From contig JAUCBJ010002801.1 in NCBI GenBank assembly GCA_032718475.1, positions 1-64,000 on the forward strand: a DNA stretch of 64,000 nucleotides. The letters run 5' to 3'. This document shows positions 52,464-63,606 of this stretch, in pieces. The stretch is from Nemertoderma westbladi. Its lineage: Eukaryota; Xenacoelomorpha; Nemertodermatida; Nemertodermatidae. Each line of letters begins with the position of its first letter. The first letter of the stretch is position 1. Both the position numbers and the translations under genes were made by a program. The notes under the pieces are model-generated. The model was given only the letters and a program-made list of their open reading frames with translations, ran no database searches and was not told where the DNA came from.

Positions 52464-53450
52464 ATGTCTGACACAAAGCAAAACCTGTCAGACAGTCTCC
52501 TAGATACAACCATCTGTGACCCAGACAGGAGTGTGGAACGTGTGAGACCGAAGTTCAATTCACCTCCTACTGTAAGAAAGATCATTCCCCCAGTAGTAAT
52601 ATCAGACCCTAGGCTAGTCCAACATTGTAGGTCTATCATAGGCACTCGAGCCCAAGTCAAGCGGGACCAAGAAGAAGCGGAACAGCAGCAACACTCGAGC
52701 CGAGAACTTATTTCTCAGCGGCCCGACAGCTCCAGTGGTGCGGATACTGTAGAGCTGACACCCGAGCGCGGAGCTAAGATGGCAGATGCGGTTTATTCGG
52801 ATCCCCTTCTCATCCTTCCTGCAGCCGTACTCACTAGGGTATTGATTGCGGTGGAGGAACACCAGATTGATTGGGCGAGAAGTAAGCGATCGACCAAGGA
52901 TAGTTATGCGGGATATACAAGGGAAGAACTGAAGTCTATTGTCGAGTCGCAATGGAACTTCCCCGGACCCGGACTCCCGTTTGACTTATCGGAAGCTGCC
53001 TGGGAAGACATACACAGGATGGGAGTGACAAAGGAAACTAGCGATCCAGCTGTATGGAAGAGGTCAGCAGCCGGATACGTACAGGGATTCTTCAGCTCTA
53101 TGGAGCGATTAGAGGAACAATTGTTTCGACAACCACAAGGACCTCAAGAGCAGGGAGAGCAGCTTTATCAAGTTAGAGAAAGAATTCTAAGAATCAGACT
53201 AATCTTATCTGCCTTTGAGGAGGCTTCGAAAAGAAGACAAGACACGTCGTTGCAAGTTGCCGTAAAGACTTGGTTACAGCAGGTAAGTCTCCAAGTTCAA
53301 AGAACTGCCCCGTGGAAATCTCAGTTGGATGAGCGCTCAACCCATGGGGAATCAACAGACGCTACCTTTTCCCAAGTGGAAAGCGAAGCGACAGCAGAGA
53401 AACCGCATAAGAGGGATGCTATTGACATCTATCTGTCAGACTATCAATGA
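52464..53450 (+). pseudogene. gag: Copy B gag N-terminal segment, ended by TGA
   Basis: The 328-residue frame is the fullest version of the Gag N-terminus in the window. It contains the block MADAVYSDPLL to GPGLPFDLSEAAW that copies A and C lack. It ends at TGA (53448-53450) where A has CGA, a CpG-type nonsense change, and the frame remains open afterwards. The region is mostly helical and polar, likely matrix or assembly sequence. Confidence 0.85.
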
Positions 53451-53468
53451 TTTGTAGGTGACGAAGAG

Positions 53469-56400
53469 TTGAGGAGACGGCTGGATGGACTTAGCCCTAA
53501 TAGTGAAGGAGCCAAGCTTGTGTTGGACGCAATCGATGCGGATATGATAGCTGCAAACCAAGCTAAATTTGATGAAAGCATCCGCATCGCTAAGGTTCAA
53601 GAAGAACAAGTAAAGAAAAAACGTATAGAAGATAGAAAGACAGCAGCAGCAGCAGTGGCAGCGGCAGAAGCGGAAAGAAAAGCGGCAGAAGTGGATAGAA
53701 AAGCGGCAGAGGCAGTGGTAGAGGCAAAAGTGGCAACAGTAGAAGCGGAAAGAAAAGTGGCAGCGGCAGAAGCGGAAAGAAAAGCGGCCGAAGCGGAAAG
53801 AAAGATAGCAGTGGCAGAAGCAGAACGGAGGGCATCTGAAGAGACAACCCAACTAGAGTTGGAAAATCTTCAAGAGAGGCAAGACAACTTCAATAAACAG
53901 TTAACAGCTAGTAATATGCAGATGATGAATCGATCTACTCCCAAAAGACAGGGATATACATCATCTGATGAAGGCGATACCACCGATCCTGAAGGCGGAG
54001 GAAATAGATCTCGTCTAAGCAGACGTAGAAGAATGTCCCACCGTCAGAAATTGCCTGATTTGCCCCCAGCTGTTAGCAGGCAACTAACTAACACAGGCTT
54101 AGGTAGTACAGAACCCACAGACCAAATAATTAAAATAGAAAGACTCCCTACTATAGTAGATGAGCCTGAAATAATTAGGCCTGTTCTCGAAGCCACCCCT
54201 TCGGTGATAGAGACACCTGTACTCCCTGAACCTACCTCTAAATTCCCTCTGCACAGCACTAAGCTACCTGTGCCCCACAGAACCACCCCTGAAAATGTTC
54301 ATGTCCTGGACTCCGAGCGAAATATTAATGATTTGTCGCCCGTTGTCCCTCGTCCGCCCGCTACAACGTTGGCGCCTCCCGCTTCGGCGGTCGAGTGGGT
54401 AGATGAGGGACGATGGGAGATGGGTCTCCTGCTCGGGCAGCTGAGGGAACACCGTTCTTGCTCCTCTCAGCAGGTCCAGGAGATGGGGGAGACTGTGCAG
54501 CAGTTAAAGGGAACAATTAGAGAGGGTAGGTTAGAGTTGCAAGAAGTGCAGCAAAGTATCGCGTTAGAACGCGACAAACTAGTAAATCTCCAAAAGGGTA
54601 TACCACCACCCCCTGTAACAATGTGTCAACCTGTTAGGTCTGAAGTATTTCATGCGCAAGGTGTGGAGCCTACACGCATCTATACTGCTAGTGAAGTGGA
54701 AACTCCTATAGTAAACCCTATTAAGGGTAATTATAAACCTGTTGACAATGATATTCCATATAGACTTGATCATAATCCGAGAAATTTATATACCGATAAC
54801 TCGATATTAAATAACACGATGGCCCAAGAAAGTTTTACGCGTCAAATGGCTAGAACCGAAGCCCGTCAAGCGGTAAAGGTGGGAGAGATCGTCAAGTTCA
54901 ATGGAGATGAGATGAAATGGTTACCTTTTAATGAATATTACAAAGATAACATACAGAACTCTGTGCTATCTAACGGAGAGAAACTTAGATTCCTCATCGA
55001 GTGCTTGGAAGGATCTCCCAAGTTAATGGCGTTAAAGTTTATTGGACATCCAGATGGATTAAGACAAGTTTGGGATACCCTAAACATCAGGTATGGTAAT
55101 AGGAATAACATAGCTAGGTATTTGTATGCAAAATTGGTAGCGCCCCGAAAATTCATTAGCAGCGGGATTATAGAGTTTTCCGATGAGATTCAGGAGATCT
55201 GTAGACAATTAGATTGGCTAGGTAAGTCTCATGAATATCAGAGTTCTATGGTTATTGGAGCCGTGGCCTCTACTTTACCGAAGGGTGGAGTAGGTACACG
55301 CTGGGATAAGAAAGTGTTATATATGATGGAACAGCAACGACGAGACCCTACCATGGCTGATCTCATGTCATTCTTAGATGGAGAAGTGAAATTACAGCTC
55401 CTAAAGCAGTCCAGAGAGAAGACACCGGAAAACAAGGTAAGTGAGAAACCCGTTTCTAGGAGAAAGGTAACACCAGTGTGTTATACCGACGACGGCGAAA
55501 GCCAGGCTTCTCAAGGAGAGGACAGCGGGAAAGACACTGAAAGATCTTATTATGTCAACAAAACGCCTAAAGACGTAAGTAAATTCAGGTCTCGAACCAA
55601 TGACAGGAGAGAACAGGTAAGAAAAACCCCTCCTACGTCTCCTAAGAGAATTCAGGTAAGAAAGCCCGAAGAAAGAACGAGTGTGCACAACGTTACTCAA
55701 AATAAGGTAAGTAACATCAAACCGAAATGTGCGCTGTGTGACGGGCCCCACCGTTTGAATGTGTGTGATGAATTCCTAAAGAAATCATTAACGGATAGAC
55801 GGGAAGTCATGTGGGATAAGCGGTTGTGTTATAATTGCCTCAGACAAGGACACCAACGGCGAACCTGTTACTCCGACGCAAGGTGTGCAAAGTGCGGTGC
55901 GAAACATCATATCTTGTTGCACACTGAATTCGAGCGAAACAGCCCGAGTCAGGTAAGTGAGTCCGAACTACATGTCCAATTCAGTGATGTGAACGACACT
56001 GACCAAAGTTCTGAGATGGAAGGATTCTATACGGACGAATTCTCCGACGAAAACGAATCCTGTTACCTGATAAATACCGCAGTGTATCGAGCACTTACGT
56101 ATGAAAAGGACACCGACAGCGAGCTCCCCCTAACTACTTCTGACCGACAACCATCTTGGAAAGCACCAACTTCCAATGTAGGAATCCGAGAATTTCCTGT
56201 AGTACAGTTGAGGGTCCACGGACCTAAAAGGAGTTATATAGTGAACGCCCTCCTTGACTCCGGTAGCACAGGAACATTCATCGACAAAGAACTAGCCGAA
56301 GACATCTTTGCTGGACAACCCAAGTTCCGAACTAAGTTAAACATGTCAGGAATTATGCAGGTTTGGAAATCTACAGTAATAGCGGATTATTATGTAGGTG

Positions 56401-56741
56401 CGTTGTCCACCCCCCAGGATGAACTAGGAGAACACAGTATAAGGTCAGTAAAAATGGTGGCGATAAAGAACTTCGCTACCAGCCAAGTAGAACCTTATAA
56501 CTGGGATGAGGACGATTCCACCCAGCAGCTTAATATACCTAGATTCAACACAGATTACCCTGGAGTGCAAATACTCATCGGCCAAAATGCGCATGAGGCG
56601 CTTGAGACATTGGAGAAACGGCCTGCTCAACCGCAACCACTACAAGCCTATACGGGAAGAACTAGAGTAGGTTGGTACTTTACTGGCCCTTCCCGTAGAA
56701 CTCTCATGGAAAGGTTACCAAAAGAACAGGTATATCAATAA
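53469..56741 (+). CDS. gag: Copy B Gag-protease, main part
   Basis: 1090 residues in the same frame as 52464. It shows the Ala/Glu/Lys coiled coil (about 53640-53830, different in repeat number from A and C), the DUF1759-like region (about 54850-55400), Cys/His knuckles (CALCDGPHRLNVC, CYNCLRQGHQRRTC, CAKCGAKHH) at about 55720-55920, and the protease box LLDSGSTGTFID near 56250. It ends in TAA at 56739-56741 because one G is missing after CAA, relative to A and C. The open frame may still supply Gag. Confidence 0.9.
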   Translation: MRRRLDGLSPNSEGAKLVLDAIDADMIAANQAKFDESIRIAKVQEEQVKKKRIEDRKTAAAAVAAAEAERKAAEVDRKAAEAVVEAKVATVEAERKVAAAEAERKAAEAERKIAVAEAERRASEETTQLELENLQERQDNFNKQLTASNMQMMNRSTPKRQGYTSSDEGDTTDPEGGGNRSRLSRRRRMSHRQKLPDLPPAVSRQLTNTGLGSTEPTDQIIKIERLPTIVDEPEIIRPVLEATPSVIETPVLPEPTSKFPLHSTKLPVPHRTTPENVHVLDSERNINDLSPVVPRPPATTLAPPASAVEWVDEGRWEMGLLLGQLREHRSCSSQQVQEMGETVQQLKGTIREGRLELQEVQQSIALERDKLVNLQKGIPPPPVTMCQPVRSEVFHAQGVEPTRIYTASEVETPIVNPIKGNYKPVDNDIPYRLDHNPRNLYTDNSILNNTMAQESFTRQMARTEARQAVKVGEIVKFNGDEMKWLPFNEYYKDNIQNSVLSNGEKLRFLIECLEGSPKLMALKFIGHPDGLRQVWDTLNIRYGNRNNIARYLYAKLVAPRKFISSGIIEFSDEIQEICRQLDWLGKSHEYQSSMVIGAVASTLPKGGVGTRWDKKVLYMMEQQRRDPTMADLMSFLDGEVKLQLLKQSREKTPENKVSEKPVSRRKVTPVCYTDDGESQASQGEDSGKDTERSYYVNKTPKDVSKFRSRTNDRREQVRKTPPTSPKRIQVRKPEERTSVHNVTQNKVSNIKPKCALCDGPHRLNVCDEFLKKSLTDRREVMWDKRLCYNCLRQGHQRRTCYSDARCAKCGAKHHILLHTEFERNSPSQVSESELHVQFSDVNDTDQSSEMEGFYTDEFSDENESCYLINTAVYRALTYEKDTDSELPLTTSDRQPSWKAPTSNVGIREFPVVQLRVHGPKRSYIVNALLDSGSTGTFIDKELAEDIFAGQPKFRTKLNMSGIMQVWKSTVIADYYVGALSTPQDELGEHSIRSVKMVAIKNFATSQVEPYNWDEDDSTQQLNIPRFNTDYPGVQILIGQNAHEALETLEKRPAQPQPLQAYTGRTRVGWYFTGPSRRTLMERLPKEQVYQ

Positions 56742-56752
56742 GTGAATGGGAA

Positions 56753-57466
56753 GTGGAGAGCAGTGAAGTTGACGACCCAACTGAGGGAACACCATACTCC
56801 TCAGATAATGACGATATTAACTCCAATGTAGATCAATGGAGACATTGCCCCGAGACGATTAATCTAGCCGACATCGCTTCCAGAGGAGCAACTCCTCAAG
56901 AACTGACAGATACTCCAGACTGGTTAGGTGGACCCGACTTCCTAAGTAAAGAAGATGAATGGCCTCCCCATCTTACCACGGCTGAGATTAGACAAGCCAA
57001 GGGAGCGGAGAAAGTCAAACCTAAAACCCGGACGAGTAAATCAAGGTTATTTAAACCCGTGATAGATCTGTCTGTACTACACATTGCCAGGGACGACGCT
57101 GTGGATCTAAACTCCCCCACCGCGAACCGATCTGTTGTGGAGATCAGAGAGAGAGACTGGAGATCTGGAACACCAGACGTCTCGCCGGGACTCTCACCTC
57201 TCCTGCCGGGAGCGATGGACCACTATAGATCCTGGAATCGGCTTTGTAAGGCCGTCGTGTATTTGAAGCGATGTTTCTATCGTCACTATTCCAGGACGAA
57301 GAGGAAACCTGGAATTGTCTTCGAGACACAGCAGCTCAATCGCCCAGTTGGTCGTTTATGTTTACTGGAAAGAGACCGAGAACTGTCCGGAAACTATGGA
57401 AGGCAAGATACTCTTCCCACGACCACCTCCCTAATCCAACAAACATCTAGGGACTCCCCAACGTAA
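56753..57466 (+). pseudogene. pol: Copy B pol remnant
   Basis: A 237-residue frame one register off gag. It begins in the post-protease linker, then at DDINSNVDQWRHC jumps from 38490 to 40265 in copy A coordinates, losing RT and most of RNase H. It continues through ADIASRGATPQEL and the pre-integrase region to HYSRTK, then jumps to the pol C-terminus (KPGIVFETQQLNRP), losing integrase. The first junction, including a short TAACTCCA-type filler, is shared with copy C. Confidence 0.88.
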
Positions 57467-59100
57467 CAACGTCTGGAGTGGGTGTGTGACTATATTATTT
57501 TATATTCTTATTATTTTATATTTATGTATGTATTATTATGTAATTTTATTATAATCGTTTTCTTTAATTTTATTTAGTAGAATGTTATTTTAGCGATTAT
57601 TTAGTAGATTAGTGCAATATATATTCGCGTTTATTACTTAATTACTTATATATTATATATTTACGTGCGACGGCGAGAAATAATTATTTTTCTCTTTCCT
57701 TACTGTCCGTATTACATTACAAATACGTAACTACAGTAAGATGAAATATCCGTACTTATTAAAGTACAATAAAGCTCCTACTATATTTAAGTATTATTGG
57801 TAAGTAGAGTATTAGGAATGCAAAATTCAGATCCTCGTGTCTCGGCTAAACCAAGCTCTGGGTAGACCTTGGAAACGACTTGCCTCTTCTCACTGACATT
57901 GCTTCGTGCGATATTGCTCTCATACCGTATATTAAATAATACATATAGTAGCGTGATGTCCCTTTAACAGTAGCGTACAACGCAAAATAAATCTGTTAAA
58001 CCCTTTGACCATCTGTAATTCTAGTCGATTAAGATATCGCGGCACCCACCGATATACTTGAAAGACAAAATTCTAGAATCAGTGGTTAACGTCCCCAGAC
58101 AAGTTCTGGAATAAACTGGTGCCCATCCTAAATATTAATTATTAATATTTATAAAATCTGTCAAATTTTAGATCCTTTAAAATTCTAGTCTATTAAGATA
58201 TCGTAGCACTTACCGATATTCTTAAAAGGACCAATTTCCTAGAATCAAGGATCCCAGTCCCCAGATATGTTCTGGAATAAAATTGTGTCTATTTAATATT
58301 AAATAATAAAATTTACGGGAATAAATTTAAATTCATATTTTAATGAATTTGATAAATTGTCATTTTTATACAATTTATAACATTCCCAAAATTCCATAAA
58401 TTAATAGATCATGGGAGCGGAGATTCACCCTATTAAGTGTATTAGTGTGCGAGAATCTCCAATATATAGTCAATAGCCGATAAAATTCATAAAATCATGT
58501 ATAAAGAGGAATATTGACAATTAAAGAATTACTATTAAATAGCATCCCAGATCTGTATGCATGAGAATTACCCTAATTCTACCGCTAGCTTTCCATAATG
58601 TCACCATGGCAACAACCACGCTAGAATTAGAAGTGAGTTAAAAGAACAATAAAGGCTTGCCCCATTGAATAACATAAGGAATAAATAGCACACTGCTAGT
58701 ATCCCAGGATACCCAATAATAACGTGGCATTCTGGAAGGCACTGACTAACGTACAAATGGCCCGAATGTGTACAATTTGTGACAGTTGCGTGGAATTTGT
58801 GCGTTTATAGGTGAATGTTACTACTAAAGTGTGTTTACAGTAGCGAGTCGCAATTGTGAAAGTAGCCCTAACTCTCCAGTAAGAACCTGAAGTAAATCTA
58901 AGCCTTTGGGACGGACGGTGGAGTGACTCGCGCTGGTTGTTGTGGTTGTTGTGCAGCTACGACGTTGGCGATAGGCACATCGGCGAAAGTACACCAGCGC
59001 TGAGGATCTTGCGCTGTCCGGGGGCCGAGAGGGGTAGGCAGCGACGCCCGCTAGCCTAAATATAAACTCATTATAATATTGATAAACTCATATAGCAGAT
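57467..59100 (+). other. Non-coding tract between pol and ORF3, copy B
   Basis: Co-linear with 42303-44007 of copy A. The hairpin domain units lie at about 58018-58130 and 58180-58285, with stems CCAGA/TCTGG and loops that differ from A; each is followed by AATAAA. Spacing between the units is shorter than in A. Confidence 0.65.
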
Positions 59101-60180
59101 ATGACTGAGTTGATAGAAGATGATCTTGGTATCAGGGAGCGATATACTCTACCTTTACAAGCGTTTGTTGATAGCTTGATACGCGGCGATGCTGGTCCAA
59201 CTACTACGGAGGACGATGGTCGTTATATCGAACTGCCAATGTCCCAGGAGCAACTTACGCATGAATTGGACTATCGAAAATTCACTGCTCGCTATACGCA
59301 TCGTAATGGTACGTGTATGGACTTCTTAACTACTGGTCATCCTATCGATTTACCCGATACGGACGATGTCGACACCGAAAGGGAAATGGTACTGTTTGAG
59401 TATCCTGCCAGCGGAGTCGGAACGATAAACTGAAAATCGAATGAGAAAATTCTATTCGAAATCGACTCGAAAGAGAAGACGTTAAAGAACCGGATAAACG
59501 CAGTAATTCCAACGTATATTTGGAGTTCTTGAGAGAAATGTTGTAAAACCGAATAAATATCACCCGCGTTTCCCCTACAAGACGTGCGTCTTTGGTATTA
59601 TTGCGATGAATGCCCAAGACCCAACCAACATACGGAAAGACATAAACATCCGTGGAGACGTTGCTTTTAACACGGTTTTACTCGCTATATTTACGGAAGT
59701 TCGAGCGAAACTTGTTCGATGTATCACCTACGCTCGTTCGATTCAAACGATCCTTAAATAAACCTATGATCAGAGTTCCGGAATACTCGGTCAGACCTCC
59801 TCATTCCCTAGTTAGACCTCATGACTCTTGATCCTAATAGTATCACGGATCCTCCCGAACTGTACTCACTGTTCAAAGATCTAGTGCTACCCGAACAGTT
59901 AGTCGGTGGCACTCCGGTTGTGGGCTCCCTAGATATTCGCCCATCTTACCTAGCCGGATTGGGACGCGGACATCTAATATCGTTATTCAACCGTATCATC
60001 GTCCCTGTTTAACCCGATACCACCTGTCACCGAGGCGGAGGAAAGAATTGTATGAAACGTGTTGGACACTATTCGTCAAAAGATCGGAAAATGAACCTAC
60101 AATTGTTTAGAGAAACGTAAATTGCAGCAGCAAGTCCAAGCGGTAAACGAATTAACTTTATCTCAGTTCGATCAGGAAAT
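59101..60180 (+). pseudogene. Copy B ORF3 remnants
   Basis: Frames 59101-59433 and 59821-60012 match the ORF3 start and middle of copy A. A deletion removes the segment between FLRE (A about 44445) and the FPLQDVRLWYY region, and several indels and stops break the frame. The gene is decaying here, while gag is almost intact. Confidence 0.75.
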
Positions 60181-60206
60181 TCAGAATCTCTAAGAGGATA
60201 TCGAAC

Positions 60207-60458
60207 TTGGACGACCCTATTCTCTGCAAGAGTTTTGGACGAATGCATCCAACGATAAGCGGAGGAAAATCAGCGCGAGGAGAAGCATATCGAAATGGAC
60301 GAGACATCGACCGTAACCCTAAACCTTCCGACGCAATTGTATTGCACCCTTCGCCCAGGAGTTACAGCCCTCCTAGTAAAGTGGCTCGCCCCAAAGAGAA
60401 AAGGACTCTTGATAGCCTCAAAAAGCTGCGTAAACGCCGTCCGCGTAAGAAAGACTAA
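60207..60458 (+). pseudogene. Copy B ORF3 terminal remnant with basic tail
   Basis: After the ORF3 helical segment the sequence jumps to a tail that reads DAIVLHPSPRSYSPP and ends in a basic run (KKLRKRRPRKKD). The tail lies about 80 bp before the 3' LTR. The same tail, in the same relative frame, ends copy C. Copy A lacks it, although A holds the 658-residue segment missing here. This tail may be the authentic C-terminus of ORF3 or of a further gene. Confidence 0.6.
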
Positions 60459-60525
60459 CTGTTTAGAGTATTTTTATATTTTAGAAACTGTGATTTTTAT
60501 ATTTTATAGACTTAAATCCCATTTT

Positions 60526-60535
60526 CTGGGAGCGG
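60526..60535 (+). promoter_or_regulatory. Polypurine-type tract before 3' LTR, copy B
   Basis: CTGGGAGCGG directly precedes the TGTAAAAG LTR start; copy C has the same bases. It is a short, imperfect purine run at the position where plus-strand priming is expected. Confidence 0.4.
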
Positions 60536-61722
60536 TGTAAAAGCTTTTGCAGAATTAGCCGGTTATTTTTAACGCAAAGTACTCTGTAGGTGTTTTAACG
60601 GACATCAAAAGCCGTTTCCTTACTGTACTGGTGTTTTAGTGGACATAAAAAGCCATTTCTTCTGTATGTGTACTTTGGCGGACATAACTAGCAATTCTAT
60701 GTCGCAATACGCTAAATCCTCTTGAAACAGTGTAGTTACTATGACGACAGCTAACAGCTGATCTGTACACGTGTAGCTTTTTCCTTGTTCTCTGTTGTTT
60801 CTTTGTTCGGTCAACCAATCAGAGCGATTCTCCTGCTTTTTGTACAGAAACCTCCGGGAAATCGCGCAATGCATTATGGGTCAATGTTTACCTTTTTTCC
60901 TGAGCCCAGAAGACCGGCTTTGGAATCTCTGTGTTTTCAGGCTTTAGCCCAACATTAGTAGGCTTAATCACAGAAACATATATCTGTTATCTTAACAAAT
61001 CAATCATAACATAACTCACCTAATCATATTGTCAACTACAAACACCGCATTTTTACTGCTATTTACTGTCGGTCATTAATTATATCGGTTGATGGAATAT
61101 TATTATATTTGGATAATATCGATCAATAATCAGAAACCCCAATCTTCTTGATATACTGAAGGTTAGAGAGACCGGTTACATATAACAATTGCGACTTACA
61201 TTAAAGTGGTTTTGGAGTGAATCTAATGCTATTTCATAGGCACTACATGAGTCGGTTGTTGTTCTCTTTATATGTGACTAAAATTAGTGAAGGTCGGCAG
61301 ATCGGTGTGCAGCATTGTGCAGTAGTGTGTATGATTGTGACTGATAACAAAGCATCTCCTAAAGAATGCGCTATATACGTAAATCCATAGCCATCCCGTT
61401 GTGTCTAGTTTAAGTCATAACTCTGTTTACATATTTAGAGCGCCACGTCCTAAAGGAACTGTTAATATTTCCCGAAAGTGAATAATATTTGTCAGAGATT
61501 ATATATTACGATCAGTCGAATAATACAGTAGGCCTACATCGCAATCAGGTTAGGCTTCCGAATCCAGTCTCCCGGGTATATCCAGCGGGTGAATGGTCGC
61601 GCATAGACTGGCTTCGGCTAATGTAGTGTATCAAATACTCGTCATAGGCTAAAGTCGATTTATTATCTAGAAGACATCCAAATTTGGCAGGTTAAACTGC
61701 TAAAGGTCTGAAAGCGCGAACA
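60536..61722 (+). repeat. 3' LTR of copy B, 1187 bp
   Basis: Same length and termini as 48974-50160. The CCAAT box is at 60815-60819 and the stem CCAGTCT/AGACTGG at 61564-61611. It is followed by the right target duplication CCAAC at 61723-61727. Confidence 0.93.
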
Positions 61723-61727
61723 CCAAC
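61723..61727 (+). repeat. Target-site duplication of copy B (right)
   Basis: CCAAC, matching 48969-48973. Confidence 0.85.
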
Positions 61728-61759
61728 CTTTTATTTCATAAAACAGTCAACTACCAGAG

Positions 61760-62165
61760 GTTGCGAATTTGAGTTCCTGGTTATAAATCTGAATCTCTAG
61801 TTACAAATATGAGAGTCCTGTAACAAATTTGAGTCTCTGGTTACAAATCTGAGCGTCTGGTTACGAATTGGTGTTCCTAGTTACGATTTTGAGTACCTGG
61901 TTACAAATCTGTTTTCCTGGTTGCAAAGCAGTATGTTTGGTTACAAAAATATAAACACCATGTCACAGTCTGAAATCCCTGGTTATTATTTGTTGCAAAT
62001 GGTTACAAATCTGAGCACACAGTTACAAATTTAACTGCCCAGTTCCAAATCCAATTAACCAGTGCTAAATCCAAGCACCATGTAACAAATCTTAGTAACC
62101 AAGAGCAGATCAGACTGTCCAGTTACAAAATCGATTATTCAGTTACAAAATCTGAGTGTCAGTTA
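61760..62165. repeat. 20-bp minisatellite, diverged
   Basis: Units of about 20 bp with core CTGGTTACAAATCTGAGT recur from about 61760 to 62165. The centre is regular and the right side more diverged and partly reads CAGTTACAAATC. About 20 units. Confidence 0.75.
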
Positions 62166-62234
62166 ACTTTTTATCTGCAGAACAACTTATACAGTAGGCC
62201 TACTTATCAAACAAGTGTATATATAACAAGTATA

Positions 62235-63606
62235 TGCGTTTTTTACTTTTTTTCGATTTCATTGTTCTACCAGTGCGCAAACGTCGCCAAATGGTAAAAA
62301 ATTAAAGCAAAAAAATTTCCCTAAAATTCATTGATATCTTGACGGATCCCAAGGGGGTTGAAAGTTTGAGACTTGGCGATGCACCACGATGAAATTTATA
62401 ACAATATAACACACTAATGAAAGATCAATGACTCAAGAATGAACTTCCTGCTTGCATCAAATGTCATCAAATGTGTCCAAACTTAGTTAGATACCAAAAT
62501 TTTGATTTTGGAATCAAGGGAACTAATGCCACAGGCACATGGCCAGAACCTACCCTTTGGCGCAAGTGACTCTTATTCTAAATTTTTGCGATGGACAACT
62601 TTTATTTCTCCCTACTGCATTGATATTATGCTAATTAGAGCCGCAAGCCGGGGTAGACACAATCAAAACAATCGCAGAGCGAATAGTTCTTTAGATATTG
62701 CAGAAAATGTGAAGTCCGGCACAAGTCAACATTAGTGCCTTGATGTGATATGGACAATTACTGTACACTAAAAATTATACTTTGAATTATCTCCAGGAAT
62801 CAAGAATAAACACACCACAGAAATGATCGATGTAGTTGGTGTAGACACCTTCAAAAAAGGAGAAGAGTCATTACAGTAGGTCTTGATTATTTTACAATAT
62901 GTCAAGACTATGTCCACCAATAATTGATTCTTTATTGATTTATTGAGTTGATCCATTCCAGATATTTTGTACAAAAACTACTGTGTAGAGAACTAATCAC
63001 TACTCTTTCATTTTGAAGGTGTCTGTATACATTAAATCAATTCGTTGCAGTGCTGTGTAGGCCTATATTTTTGATGCCTTAAGATAATTAAAAGCAACAT
63101 TTTTAGTGTATCTGTCTAAAAATCATCAAGGCACTTAACGTTGACTTGAGACGGACTTAACATTTTCTGCAATATCTTAAGAACTATTCGCTCTACGCTT
63201 GTTTTGATGGTGTCTACCCCCACAAGTCGGTCGTTGCGATTCTAATGAGCATAATGTTAATGCAGTAGGAGAACTACTGTAAAAGTTCTCCATCGCGAAA
63301 ATCGCTGGCCATGTTCCTGTGGCACTAGTTCCCTTGATCCCAAAATCAAAATTTTGGTATCTAACTAAGTTTGGACCCATTTCATGACATTTGGTGCATG
63401 CAGGAAGTTCTTTCTTGAGTCATTGACCTTTATATTGTTGTAAATTTCATTTAGGTGCAACGCAAAGGCTCAAAATTTCAACCCCCTTGGGATCCGTCAA
63501 GATTCCAAAGAAATTCAGAGAAATTTTTTTGCCTTAATTTTTTATTATTTGACAACTTTTGCGCACCGGTAGAACAATGAAATTGAAAAAAAAAATAAAA
63601 AACGCA
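62235..63606. mobile_element. Foldback (palindromic) element, about 1.37 kb
   Basis: The two halves are imperfect inverted copies of each other around a centre near 62920, with ends TGCGTTTTTTA and TAAAAAACGCA. Arm pairs include CTTGACGGATCCCAAGGGGG near 62337 with its complement near 63480, and the ACCAAAATTTTGATTTTGG block near 62493 with its complement near 63350. Short open frames on both strands are mirror products of the palindrome. No transposase is present and no target duplication is clear, so this is a non-autonomous foldback or MITE-like element. Confidence 0.85.

Larger units (their letters stand above)
48974..61722 (+). mobile_element. BEL/Pao element copy B, complete but non-autonomous
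   Basis: A 12.75-kb insertion with two LTRs of 1187 bp each, nearly identical by eye, and a CCAAC duplication. Between them: a leader with a 290-bp tandem duplication, gag-protease with one stop, a pol reduced to the end of RNase H and the C-terminus, the hairpin tract, and ORF3 remnants. RT, most of RNase H and integrase are missing, so a recent insertion must have used enzymes from another copy. Confidence 0.92.

Noticed and set aside
62502-63380. Small open frames in the foldback element as a transposase
   Set aside because: They are short and mirror each other across the palindrome, with no catalytic motif.
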